A DNA stretch of 64,000 nucleotides. Source: Lachnospiraceae bacterium (GTDB lineage: Bacteria; Bacillota; Clostridia; Lachnospirales; Lachnospiraceae). The stretch lies in NCBI GenBank assembly GCA_016288005.1, contig JAEEXY010000008.1, forward strand, positions 1-64,000, written 5' to 3'. The translations under genes were made by a program, and so were the position numbers. Below the pieces are notes generated by a model, which worked only from the letters and a program-made list of their open reading frames with translations, made no database searches and was not told where the DNA came from. This document shows positions 25,938 to 34,278 of this stretch, in pieces. Within the stretch, counting starts at the first letter, position 1. Every line of letters starts with the position of its first letter.

Positions 25938-27935
25938 TTATGACTGTTCTTCGACAACAGGCACATCAGGCTTCTGCCATGAGACAAAATCGCAGTCCGG
26001 ATGGTTCGAGCATCCGTAGAATCTCCTGCCTTTTTTCGTCTTCATGATCAGCACGTCGCCGGTGCCGCACTTGGGGCACTTCTGTCCGGTCTTCTCGATC
26101 AGAGGCTTTGTATTCCTGCAGTCCGGGAAGTTCGGGCAGGCAAGGAACTTGCCGTGCGGTCCGTACTTGATGACCATGCGGCTGCCGCACTGGTCACATA
26201 TTATATCGGATTCTTCGTACTTAATGTTAACCTTTTCGAGTTCTTTGTTCGCTGCCTCGACCGCCGTCTCGAGATCGGGGAAGAAATTCTCGATGACCGT
26301 CTTCCACTTTACCTCGCCGTTTCCGACCGCGTCGAGCAGGCCTTCCATCGTGGCCGTGAAGTTAACGTCCACTATACCCGGGAAGGATTTGGTCATGATG
26401 TTGTTGACCGCCTCACCGAGCTCGGTTATGTACAGATTCTTATTTTCCTTCGCGACATAATGGCGCGCGATTATCGTAGTTATGGTGGGAGCATAGGTAC
26501 TCGGGCGTCCGATGCCGAGCTCCTCGAGTGTCTTTACCAGAGAGCCCTCGTTGAAATGAGCGGGCGGCTGCGTAAAATGCTGCTCTGCTTCGATGCCTGC
26601 GCATACGGGTCTGGTATCCTTTGTGATCCAGGAAAGGTCCTTATTGTCCTCATCCCTGTTCTGCTCATCATCAAGCTTGTATACCGACATGAAACCGTCA
26701 AAGGAAAGCGTTGCCGCTCCTGCCGTAAATGTATATCCGGCCGCGTCAAGCTTGATATTGATCGTATCGTAAACCGCCTGCTCCATGCGGCTCGCGACAA
26801 AGCGCTTCCATATCAGCTTATAGAGCCTTAACTGATCGCGCTGCAGCGAATCCTTGACTTCATCGGGAGTAAGATCGATATACGAGGGTCTGATCGCTTC
26901 GTGAGCGTCCTGTATCTTCTTCTCTGATTTTGCCTCCGCAGGCTTTTCCGAGAGATATTTCTTTCCGAAGGCGCCTTCGATATACTCTCTGGCCGCCTTG
27001 TCCGCCTCTTCCGAGATACGGGTCGAATCGGTACGCAGGTATGTGATAAGTCCGATCGTGCCGTGTCCCTTTACATCCACGCCTTCATAGAGCTGCTGCG
27101 CGAGCTGCATGGTCTTCTGCGTGGAGAAGTTTAAGAGCTTTGACGCCTCCTGCTGCAGCGTACTCGTGGTAAACGGCAGGGGTGCCTTGCGTCTGCGCTC
27201 ACCGTGCTTGATATCGGTTATGGTAAACGCTGCTCCCTCGAGCGCTTTCCGGACAGCGTTCGCCTGCTTTTCGGATGTGATGTCTATCTTCTTGCCGTCT
27301 TTGCCGGTCAGATGCGCCTTGAAATGCTTGCCCGAAGGTCCGTCCAACATAGCGTCGATGTACCAGTACTCCTCGGGTACAAAAGCCGCGATCTCCGCCT
27401 CTCTGTCCGCAATGATGCGGAGCGCCACGGACTGCACGCGTCCCGCCGAAAGACCGGACTTAACCTTCGCCCAGAGCAGCGGGCTGATCTTGTAGCCCAC
27501 GAGTCTGTCCAGCACACGTCTGGCCTGCTGCGCGTCGACCAGATCCATATCGATGTCCCTGGCCTGCTTGATCGAATTCTTTATCGCGTTTTTGGTGATC
27601 TCGTTGAAGGTGATCCTGCTGCAGTTTTTCTCGTTAAGCTTGAAAAACTCATACAGATGCCAGGAGATCGCCTCTCCCTCACGGTCAGGGTCCGTTGCGA
27701 GATATATCTTATCGGCCTTTTTGACCTCTTTGCGGATATCGGCGAGCAGTGTGCCCTTTCCGCGTATAGTTATATATTTAGGTTCAAAATCGTGTTCCAC
27801 ATCGATGCCCATACTGCTCTTGGGCAGATCTCTCACATGTCCGTTCGATGCGATAACCTCATAACCGGCGCCAAGGAACTTCTTGATAGTCTTGGCCTTT
27901 GCCGGCGACTCCACGATTACCAGATTCTTTGCCAT
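25938..27935 (-). CDS. topA: TopA, DNA topoisomerase I
   Basis: Type IA topoisomerase that relaxes negative supercoils. 665 residues from the ATG served by GGAGG nine bases upstream; the ten extra upstream codons fall in an intergenic repeat and are rejected. Toprim motif VESPAKAKTI near the start and TDPDREGEA at about 81-89; catalytic tyrosine in LITYLRTDSTR at about 299. Two C-terminal zinc ribbons, CDQCG...CPNFPDC and CPKCG...CSNHPDC. It precedes codY; in Bacillus trmFO, xerC and hslVU lie between these genes. Confidence 0.97.
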   Translation of the reverse strand: MAKNLVIVESPAKAKTIKKFLGAGYEVIASNGHVRDLPKSSMGIDVEHDFEPKYITIRGKGTLLADIRKEVKKADKIYLATDPDREGEAISWHLYEFFKLNEKNCSRITFNEITKNAIKNSIKQARDIDMDLVDAQQARRVLDRLVGYKISPLLWAKVKSGLSAGRVQSVALRIIADREAEIAAFVPEEYWYIDAMLDGPSGKHFKAHLTGKDGKKIDITSEKQANAVRKALEGAAFTITDIKHGERRRKAPLPFTTSTLQQEASKLLNFSTQKTMQLAQQLYEGVDVKGHGTIGLITYLRTDSTRISEEADKAAREYIEGAFGKKYLSEKPAEAKSEKKIQDAHEAIRPSYIDLTPDEVKDSLQRDQLRLYKLIWKRFVASRMEQAVYDTINIKLDAAGYTFTAGAATLSFDGFMSVYKLDDEQNRDEDNKDLSWITKDTRPVCAGIEAEQHFTQPPAHFNEGSLVKTLEELGIGRPSTYAPTITTIIARHYVAKENKNLYITELGEAVNNIMTKSFPGIVDVNFTATMEGLLDAVGNGEVKWKTVIENFFPDLETAVEAANKELEKVNIKYEESDIICDQCGSRMVIKYGPHGKFLACPNFPDCRNTKPLIEKTGQKCPKCGTGDVLIMKTKKGRRFYGCSNHPDCDFVSWQKPDVPVVEEQS

Positions 27936-27955
27936 CCCTATATACCTCCACTGCG

Positions 27956-27991
27956 TTTCGGTCATTCGCAGTCTGTGCTTCGCGCAGATCT
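27956..27991. repeat. Intergenic repeat, copy B, between dprA and topA
   Basis: TTTCGGTCATTCGCAG ... CTGCCTGCCTCC aligns with copy A1 at 10545 over its whole length with several changes. It includes a short hairpin around GTGCTTCGCGCAG. Confidence 0.5.
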
Positions 27992-28058
27992 GCCTGCCTC
28001 CACTTAACTTAAGCGTTCATTAGCATACACTTTTTTCTTTAGGGATGCAAGGAAAAAA

Positions 28059-29204
28059 TTATAATTGCCTCACAGCGACAAAACTTCCGTCCCCCGTACT
28101 TCTTGCCAGACCGCGCAGTTCGAGGAACGTCAGAGTCGCCATCAGCTGAGAAAAATCAAGCCCCGTGCGGAACGATAGCTCGGTGGTGCTCTTTGGTCTC
28201 AGGTCAAGTAATTTCAGCACCGCAGTCTGATCCGAAGTGAGGCCCTTTACCTTTAATCTGCGGTTAGCCCGTGTCCGCGCGCCCTCCCGATCAACCAGAT
28301 AACCGTATGAATGCGCCATCTCGGCCACTATGTCTTCGGGTGAAGTCACCAGCCGCGCTCCCTGACGTATAAGCTTGTTGCAGCCGTCGCTGAGTTTGTC
28401 ACCGATGCGCCCCGGGATCGCATATATATCCTTCCCCTGTTCTAGCCCCAGCTCCACCGTGATCCCGGTCCCGCTGCGCTGCCTGGCTTCCACCACCAGA
28501 ATGCCGTCGGACAGACCCGATATGATCCTGTTGCGCATCGGAAAATTTGCGGGGAGCGGGTCTCTTCCGGGCGCGAACTCCGATATCAGCCCGCCGTTTA
28601 AAGGGATCCTTTCGTAAATATCCTTATTTGCCGGAGGATAGCAGATATCCACTCCGCAGCCGAGTATCCCGTATGTCCTCCCGCCGCCCTGCAGCGCTCC
28701 TCTGTGCGCGTAGCCGTCTATCCCCGCCGCCATGCCGCTGATTATATCTATCCCAAGCCTCGCCAGTTCTTCGGAAAAACTCACTCCGAGCTCGCGCCCG
28801 TACGGAGTGCAGCCTCTGCTGCCAATGACCGCTATCGCCGGCCTGCCGTTTTCGGGAAGTCTTCCTTTATAAAACAGACCCGGCGGCGGATCGGCGATCT
28901 GTCTCAGCCGTTCCGGGTACTGCGGATGCTCACGGCTCACAAAGCCGATCCCGCACGCCCTGAGTTTCTCATACTCCTCATGCGGGTCATACCCTCTCCT
29001 GCGTTCGATCATTTTCTCAAAGGAATGCGGACTCAGTATCCCCGATGAAAACAGTTCGCCTTCACCTGCTCCGAACACCTCTTTCGCCCCTCCGAAGCAT
29101 TCGATCAGTCGGTCGGTCTCAAAAGCGGTCAGGTAATCCACTCCCGCGAGAAACAACATGTATTCTTCGTTTTCGGTATCTACTCCGTCCGGTCTTTCAT
29201 CCAC
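28059..29204 (-). CDS. dprA: DprA (Smf), DNA processing and RecA-loading protein
   Basis: Binds incoming single-stranded DNA in transformation and loads RecA. 381 residues from a proposed GTG start that has AAAGGAG ten bases upstream. The open frame goes far upstream into comM on another frame, so it must be trimmed. The Rossmann core shows GSRGCTPYGRE, SGMAAGIDGYAHRGAL, FPMRNRIISGLSDGILVVEA and SGTGITVELGLEQGKDIYAIPG. A C-terminal winged helix ends the protein. An ATG at 29159 is an alternative start. It is probably cotranscribed with comM and topA. Confidence 0.92.
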   Translation of the reverse strand: MDERPDGVDTENEEYMLFLAGVDYLTAFETDRLIECFGGAKEVFGAGEGELFSSGILSPHSFEKMIERRRGYDPHEEYEKLRACGIGFVSREHPQYPERLRQIADPPPGLFYKGRLPENGRPAIAVIGSRGCTPYGRELGVSFSEELARLGIDIISGMAAGIDGYAHRGALQGGGRTYGILGCGVDICYPPANKDIYERIPLNGGLISEFAPGRDPLPANFPMRNRIISGLSDGILVVEARQRSGTGITVELGLEQGKDIYAIPGRIGDKLSDGCNKLIRQGARLVTSPEDIVAEMAHSYGYLVDREGARTRANRRLKVKGLTSDQTAVLKLLDLRPKSTTELSFRTGLDFSQLMATLTFLELRGLARSTGDGSFVAVRQL

Positions 29205-29218
29205 GGCTCTTATGCTCC

Positions 29219-29236
29219 TTTCGCAGTTCTGCCTGC
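29219..29236. repeat. Fragment of the TTCGCAG repeat between comM and dprA
   Basis: TTTCGCAGTTCTGCCTGC matches the right half of copies A1 and B. It lies in the 35-base gap between the genes and includes part of the dprA ribosome site. Confidence 0.4.
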
Positions 29237-29239
29237 TTT

Positions 29240-30784
29240 TTATTTCAATATCTCGTCCATCCCCGCGATGCCCATCCTGTAGCCGAGTGCCTCCGCCAGA
29301 TGCACGCTCCTTATCCGCTCCGCCCCGTCCATGTCCGCGATCGTCCTCGCCACCCTCAGGATCCTGTGATACCCGCGCGCGCTCAGGTTCATCGCCTCGA
29401 ACGCGTTCTCCATCATTTTCCGCTCTTCTTTGCCGAGCTCGCAGAAGCGCATGATCTCCGATCCCGTCAGCTGGGAGTTGAAATTGATATCGAGCCCGCG
29501 GTAACGCTCCTCCTGCACGCTGCGCGCGCTCTCCACGCGCTGTCTTATCACTTCGCTCGATTCGTTCCTGCCGATCGAGCTGAGTGCCTTGTACTCGATC
29601 TCCTCGACGTTGACGCACAGATCGATCCTGTCGAGTATCGGCCTGCTGATCTTTCTCCTGTAGCGGTTTATCATGCTGGGCGAGCAGGTACAGCGGTTGC
29701 GGTCGGGGTAGTAGCCGCAGGGACAGGGATTCATCGACGCTACCAGCATGAACCCCGCCGGATATGTATACGACGCCGAAAGCCTCGAAATATGCACCTC
29801 TTTGTCCTCGAGCGGCTGTCTGAGCGCTTCGATCACTTCGCGCGAGAATTCCGGCAGCTCATCAAGGTACAGTATCCCATTGACCGCGAGGCTTACCTCT
29901 CCCGGGCGCGGATACTGTCCCCCGCCGATCACCGAATTGACCGTGGCTGTATGGTGCGGGCTGCGAAACGGCCTGTGGGTGACCATGCTCATGCCGCTGC
30001 CGAGCTTCCCCGCTACGCTGTATATCCTGGTCAGCTCCATGCTCTCGTCGAAGTTCAGCTTCGGCATGATGCCCGGCATGCGTCTCGCGATCATCGTTTT
30101 TCCGGCGCCCGGCGGACCGGACATCAGAAGATTATGCTGCCCGGCTGCCGCTATCTCCGCGGCGCGCCTCGCGGCCGCCTGCCCAGCTACCTCGGAAAAA
30201 TCAGGAATCGCCTCACTCTCCTGCTGCGCGAATATCCTGTCCGTATCCACATGCACCGGTCCCAGACCGTCTTCGGCACCGTACAGGAACTCAACCAGCT
30301 GCGCGAGGCTTTCGCTGCCGTAGCAGTCAACACCCTGTACCACGCCGGCTTCGAGCACGTTTTCTTTGGGGACTATCACCTTTTTGATCCCGTTTTCGCG
30401 AGCGGCGAGCACTATCGGAAGTATGCCCGGGATACCCTTTATCTCACCGTCGAGACCCAGTTCGCCCACCACCAGCGCGTCTTCGAGCTGTTCTGCGGGT
30501 ATCATCCCGGATGCAGCCATGACCGCGAGGGTTATCGGCAGGTCAAAGCCCGTTCCGCTCTTTCGCATATCGGCCGGCGACAGGTTTATCGTGATGTGTT
30601 TCGGTCTCATCCCGAAGCCCGAATTCTTAAGGGCCGTGCGGACTCTGTCGCGCGCCTCCTTTACTTCGCTCGCGAGAAATCCGACCATGTTGAACAGAGG
30701 CAGACCGTCACTCACATCCGCCTCACAATTAATGATCTGCGCCTCGATGCCGTACACCGCCGCGCTCATTACACTGCTGTACAT
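29240..30784 (-). CDS. comM: ComM/YifB-family Mg-chelatase-like AAA+ ATPase
   Basis: 514-residue AAA+ helicase-like protein; ComM drives branch migration during natural transformation in proteobacteria, and the family is widespread in Bacillota with an unproven role. N-terminal Lon-protease-like domain (GFLASEVKEARDRVRTAL, then INLSPADMRKSG). Walker A GPPGAGKT at about 219-226, Walker B ILYLDELPEF, and a Cys cluster CPCGYYPDRNRCTC. The C-terminal SARGYHRILRVARTIADM is diagnostic. First gene of an operon with dprA and topA, behind a clear promoter and CodY box. Confidence 0.93.
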   Translation of the reverse strand: MYSSVMSAAVYGIEAQIINCEADVSDGLPLFNMVGFLASEVKEARDRVRTALKNSGFGMRPKHITINLSPADMRKSGTGFDLPITLAVMAASGMIPAEQLEDALVVGELGLDGEIKGIPGILPIVLAARENGIKKVIVPKENVLEAGVVQGVDCYGSESLAQLVEFLYGAEDGLGPVHVDTDRIFAQQESEAIPDFSEVAGQAAARRAAEIAAAGQHNLLMSGPPGAGKTMIARRMPGIMPKLNFDESMELTRIYSVAGKLGSGMSMVTHRPFRSPHHTATVNSVIGGGQYPRPGEVSLAVNGILYLDELPEFSREVIEALRQPLEDKEVHISRLSASYTYPAGFMLVASMNPCPCGYYPDRNRCTCSPSMINRYRRKISRPILDRIDLCVNVEEIEYKALSSIGRNESSEVIRQRVESARSVQEERYRGLDINFNSQLTGSEIMRFCELGKEERKMMENAFEAMNLSARGYHRILRVARTIADMDGAERIRSVHLAEALGYRMGIAGMDEILK

Positions 30785-30884
30785 TTTGCCTCCGTTTAAA
30801 ACAAATGTGGAAAGTATCGAACAGAAAAATAAGATGTTTTCAGAATTTAAGAAAAATAGACTTCTGTTTTATCTGTATGCGAAC

Positions 30885-30913
30885 AGATTAGCACAAAAGT
30901 CTAATTAAGTCAA
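30885..30913 (-). promoter_or_regulatory. comM: sigma-A promoter of comM-dprA-topA
   Basis: TTGACT (30913-30908), 17 bases, TAATCT (30890-30885); each box is one mismatch from consensus. It lies about 100 bases before the comM ATG, downstream of nrdR. Confidence 0.7.
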
Positions 30914-30924
30914 TGATTATTTTG

Positions 30925-30939
30925 AATTTTCAGATAATT
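30925..30939. promoter_or_regulatory. CodY box upstream of the comM operon
   Basis: AATTTTCAGATAATT matches the CodY consensus AATTTTCWGAAAATT at 14 of 15 positions. It starts 11 bases upstream of the comM -35 and overlaps the last bases of nrdR. This is the best CodY site in the window. Confidence 0.7.
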
Positions 30940-31399
30940 ACTTCTCATTCCTGGTGAGGATCTTCTGGAGCTCGGCCATGAACGTATCCACATCCTGGAA
31001 CTCACGGTAAACCGACGCGAATCTTACGTAAGCTACCTGATCGAGCTTCTGGAGTCTGTCCATGATCAACTCTCCGATCACGGACGAAGGGATCTCCTTT
31101 GTGTCCATGTTGAATATCGTGTTCTCGATATCGTCGATCATATCGGTGATCTTATCGAGCGGCACGCTGCGCTTTCTGACCGAGAGCATGATGCCCTTTT
31201 CGATCTTGGCCCTGTCGTAGGCCTCACGCGTATTGTCCTTTTTGATAACGAATACAGGGATAGTCTCAACCTTTTCATAGGTGGTGAAACGCTTGTTGCA
31301 GGCATCGCACTGGCGGCGGCGTCTGATGGAATCGCCGTCTTCCGCAGGTCTCGAATCGATAACTCTGGTATTTTCATCTCCGCAGTAAGGACACTTCAT
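30938..31399 (-). CDS. nrdR: NrdR, repressor of ribonucleotide reductase genes
   Basis: ATP/dATP-sensing repressor of nrd operons. 153 residues. N-terminal zinc ribbon with Cys 3, 6, 31 and 34 (CPYC and CDAC), followed by RFTTYEKVE and an ATP-cone domain (VIKKDNTREAYDRAKIEKGI). Length normal. Two NrdR-box-like sequences precede it, suggesting self-control; no nrd gene is in the window. Confidence 0.96.
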   Translation of the reverse strand: MKCPYCGDENTRVIDSRPAEDGDSIRRRRQCDACNKRFTTYEKVETIPVFVIKKDNTREAYDRAKIEKGIMLSVRKRSVPLDKITDMIDDIENTIFNMDTKEIPSSVIGELIMDRLQKLDQVAYVRFASVYREFQDVDTFMAELQKILTRNEK

Positions 31400-31409
31400 C
31401 TTAAGAAAA

Positions 31410-31454
31410 CCCCTATATATAGTTATTTGAGCTATACCTCAGCCCCTATATATA
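31410..31454. promoter_or_regulatory. Pair of NrdR-box-like sites upstream of nrdR
   Basis: CCCCTATATATA occurs at 31410-31421 and 31443-31454, 33 bases apart, about three helical turns. The first, read to 31425, matches about 12 of 16 positions of ACACWATATMTWGTGT, the second about 11. NrdR boxes normally occur as such phased pairs. Confidence 0.5.
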
Positions 31455-31489
31455 AGTTTAAGTAAAAGAAATGCTTTGTCAAGGAAAAA

Positions 31490-32239
31490 TCACTTTTCGC
31501 GGGCAAACACATACATTCCTATCCCGGCTGCGATCGTCAGGTTGAGTGAGTCGACGAATTCTGTCTGCTCGATACGTACCGGCTGACCGTATCCGGAAAA
31601 CTCCGAAGGCAGTCCCGTGGCCTCGTTGCCGAATATCAGGCTGAACCGGTCGTTTCCCGGCATATCGGCATCACGAAGGGAGCAGCTGCCGTCGAGCATG
31701 AACGGATAGAGACGCCTTTTCAGCTCATCGTTCCCCGCCTTGACCGTATCGGCGGAAAAACCGCAGTAACGCGCGGCATACTCATTAAAACCGGCAAATT
31801 TCTCATGCCTGATCCTGAACAGCGAGCCCATGCTGGCCCTGACGGTCTTCGGGTTAAATACGTCCGCCGCGGGCTCGATCACCGCCAGATCGTAATAGCC
31901 GAAGCCGCACGCGGTCCTGATTATCGTACCGAGATTGCCCATGTTCCCGGGATTGACGAGCACTATATGGCGCCTGTCGGGATCGAGCGCACACGAAAAC
32001 TTCTTAAACACGCCGATCACATAGACGTTTTCCTTGTCGGAAAGCTTAGAAATGAGCTTGTTGTTCTCGGTTACAGGTATCCGGCCGGCCTTCTCCTCAA
32101 GCCGGTCCCTGTCGGTAAACGAGCTGTGGACTATGATCTCCTCCACGCACCCTGGCATCGCGTCGATCAGTTCGAATGTCGGGAACGCGCCGAGCGTGTA
32201 CGAATAGTCCGCCTCTTTTTTGTATGTTTTGATATCCAT
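31490..32239 (-). CDS. TrmH/SpoU-family RNA 2'-O-methyltransferase
   Basis: SAM-dependent ribose methyltransferase of the SPOUT fold. 249 residues. Motif 1 NMGNLGTIIR at 99-108, motif 2 LIFGNEATGLP at 201-211, motif 3 SLNLTIAAGI at 231-240; these form the knotted SAM site. The N-terminal third is variable and could bind substrate RNA. The target (23S rRNA or tRNA) cannot be decided. GGGAG precedes the ATG. Last gene of the flavoenzyme-AcnX operon. Confidence 0.88.
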   Translation of the reverse strand: MDIKTYKKEADYSYTLGAFPTFELIDAMPGCVEEIIVHSSFTDRDRLEEKAGRIPVTENNKLISKLSDKENVYVIGVFKKFSCALDPDRRHIVLVNPGNMGNLGTIIRTACGFGYYDLAVIEPAADVFNPKTVRASMGSLFRIRHEKFAGFNEYAARYCGFSADTVKAGNDELKRRLYPFMLDGSCSLRDADMPGNDRFSLIFGNEATGLPSEFSGYGQPVRIEQTEFVDSLNLTIAAGIGMYVFAREK

Positions 32240-32285
32240 GTCTGTGTCTCCCGCGCGTATCGGCCGCAGCCGCCGCGCCCCGTCA

Positions 32286-33191
32286 TTACTTTCCGCACAT
32301 AACGGTGACCGCGCCCGGCATGACCTCTATCTCGCTCTTTAAAAAGCTGCCGCCGTACTCGCCGTCAATGCTCCATGCCAGCTCCTCATCCGCGGTCAGG
32401 CTGACCTTTGTCACCTGATGGAATGAGATATGCGGATCGTTTACGTCACCGCGCATCAGCGCTGAAATGATATTCCCTATCTCCACCGCTTTTTCCGGAG
32501 AACGGATGAGCAGCAGCTCCATTTTGCCGTCATCGAGCTTAACGTCAAAGCTCTTTAAGAAATCGAGTCCGCCGATCGAAACCGAATTGCTGACCGTTCC
32601 GAACAGATAATCGCCCTCTTCCGTAAAGCCGTCCGCCTCGATCTTTATATGTCTCTTGAATCCGAGGTTTTCAGGCAGTGCCGATGCCGCGGTCAGGATA
32701 TACGCCGCATATCCGAGCACGTTCTTGAGCTTCTGGTCGGTGCCGTAGCTTATCTCCGAAAAAGCCCCGAACGCCGCGGTATAGTTAAAGAAACTCCCGC
32801 TGCCCATTTTCCCGACATCGTACGAAAAAGGCCGGCCCGTAAAAACGGTCTCGAGCGCCTTGCCAAAGCCTGCGGGGATCCCGAGGCTCTTTGAAAAATC
32901 ATTGGTGCTGCCCGCCGGGATATACCCGATGCGGGGCTTATCCTTCATAGCCATCGTTCCCGAGATCACATGATTGAGGGTACCGTCCCCGCCCACGCAG
33001 AGCACCATGTCCGCCCTGCCGTCAAAGCTCTTTAAGATATCCTCCGAATTGATCTCTCCCGGGATTATCGGAAAGACGGTCGGTTCGTAGCCTTCCTTTG
33101 CCGCCCTTCTCACAATGTTCATGATGCTCTGGGGGCCTTTTTTCTTGCCGGCCGCCTCATTGATCAGAACAACCATTTTCTTTCTGTCCAT
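32286..33191 (-). CDS. YegS/DagK-family lipid kinase
   Basis: Soluble diacylglycerol or related lipid kinase. 301 residues. The nucleotide loop GGDGTLNHV is at 67-75, preceded by NEAAGKKKG (12-19, phosphate-binding) and followed by GYIPAGSTNDFSKSLGIP, the family signature. In Bacillota the best-known member, DagK/DgkB, recycles diacylglycerol from lipoteichoic acid synthesis. GGGAG five bases before the ATG. Substrate not provable from sequence. Confidence 0.88.
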   Translation of the reverse strand: MDRKKMVVLINEAAGKKKGPQSIMNIVRRAAKEGYEPTVFPIIPGEINSEDILKSFDGRADMVLCVGGDGTLNHVISGTMAMKDKPRIGYIPAGSTNDFSKSLGIPAGFGKALETVFTGRPFSYDVGKMGSGSFFNYTAAFGAFSEISYGTDQKLKNVLGYAAYILTAASALPENLGFKRHIKIEADGFTEEGDYLFGTVSNSVSIGGLDFLKSFDVKLDDGKMELLLIRSPEKAVEIGNIISALMRGDVNDPHISFHQVTKVSLTADEELAWSIDGEYGGSFLKSEIEVMPGAVTVMCGK

Positions 33192-33234
33192 TTATTCTCC
33201 CTGCCCTAAAACTCGTTATCCGGTCCGCATTCCG

Positions 33235-33822
33235 TTACCTTATCCTGCGTCCCGCCGATCTGACATTCAGGATATACCCGAAGAAACCGCCTATCACACC
33301 CCCGATGATATGAGAAGTGTTCGAGATATTGTCGCTGACCGTCAGACCCTCAAAGATCTGCTGTCCGATATAGAATGCCGCCACCAGTATAAAGGTCAGC
33401 GGGATCTCGCCTTCCTTAAAGCCTGTGAACGATGACAGCAGTATAAACGCAAACACCACGCCGCTCGCCCCGCAGAGCGCTATATTGGGAAACACGATAT
33501 AGTTGAAGATGCTGGTAGCTAACGCGGTAACGGCCGCGACGGTTATCAGCGTTCTGGAACCGTATTTCTCCTCGAGCATCGGCCCGAGCAGCAGGATATA
33601 ACTCATATTTCCGATCAGATGCGCCCAACCGGAATGCCCGAGAACATGCGTGAATGCCCTCAGCCACGTAAGCGGCGAAAGCAGCGACGAATGATAAGTC
33701 ATGAACAGCAGTGCCGTGGACTTTCCGTTCGTAAGCGTGCCCAGCACGGTCACCGCAAAGCATAACCCTACGAATGCCAGCACAAACGGCGCGTTAAATG
33801 TGATCCTGAGTCTCTTTTTCAT
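33235..33822 (-). CDS. Rhomboid-family intramembrane serine protease
   Basis: 195-residue protein with about six membrane helices. Catalytic serine in GASG at 120, catalytic histidine in SHIIGG at 171, and the oxyanion-helper HLIGN at 68-72, so it should be active. GlpG-like compact form without extra domains. Substrates unknown. It lies 15 bases after the small AcnX subunit and 43 before the lipid kinase; the operon link may be only transcriptional. The Shine-Dalgarno site is weak. Confidence 0.9.
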   Translation of the reverse strand: MKKRLRITFNAPFVLAFVGLCFAVTVLGTLTNGKSTALLFMTYHSSLLSPLTWLRAFTHVLGHSGWAHLIGNMSYILLLGPMLEEKYGSRTLITVAAVTALATSIFNYIVFPNIALCGASGVVFAFILLSSFTGFKEGEIPLTFILVAAFYIGQQIFEGLTVSDNISNTSHIIGGVIGGFFGYILNVRSAGRRIR

Positions 33823-33837
33823 AGTTATCTCTTTTCT

Positions 33838-34278
33838 TTACCCGACCTGTACCACACCGTCGGACTTGACCGTGATCGTCATGCCCGTTTTTACGTAGTT
33901 AAGAAATTCGTCGCCCAGACTGTCGATAGTAGGCATCTTCGCGTCGGTCCAGATGTCCGAGAGCAGCACTCCCGCTGCGCCGATCGAGTCTATCGGCTTT
34001 GAAAAGAGCATGCAGGCCGGCTGACGGCCGTAATCGGATGCCGTATAGAGGATCATGCCGCCTGTCGTTGAACCGATGGTCTGGGGCAGACAGAGCGCAA
34101 CGCCTGCCATCGGCTTTTTGTAAAGGTCGGGATTGTTCTGGTCGGAACAGGTGGCCTTCTTGTCTCCGGTCAGGAAACTCGTCTGATAGCTGGCCAGTGT
34201 ATTAAAGCCCTCGTGTGAAACGAGCGCGGTCGCGGTGCAGGTTCCCGGCACCACTATTCTGCCTTGGAACTCTTTCAT
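33838..34278 (-). CDS. Aconitase X small (swivelling) subunit
   Basis: 146-residue DUF126-type protein, the swivelling domain of AcnX hydro-lyases. It shows a VVPGTCTATALVS opening and the TIGSTTGGMILY loop that resembles the family GSxSG substrate loop. It pairs with the large subunit immediately upstream; the stop and start overlap (TAATG). Characterised AcnX enzymes dehydrate cis-3-hydroxy-L-proline (bacteria) or phosphomevalonate (archaea). The substrate here is unknown. Confidence 0.85.
   Translation of the reverse strand: MKEFQGRIVVPGTCTATALVSHEGFNTLASYQTSFLTGDKKATCSDQNNPDLYKKPMAGVALCLPQTIGSTTGGMILYTASDYGRQPACMLFSKPIDSIGAAGVLLSDIWTDAKMPTIDSLGDEFLNYVKTGMTITVKSDGVVQVG

Noticed and set aside
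29045-30799. 584-residue plus-strand open frame opposite comM
   Set aside because: Arg/His-rich composition with no domain pattern, exactly antisense to comM, which has clear motifs.
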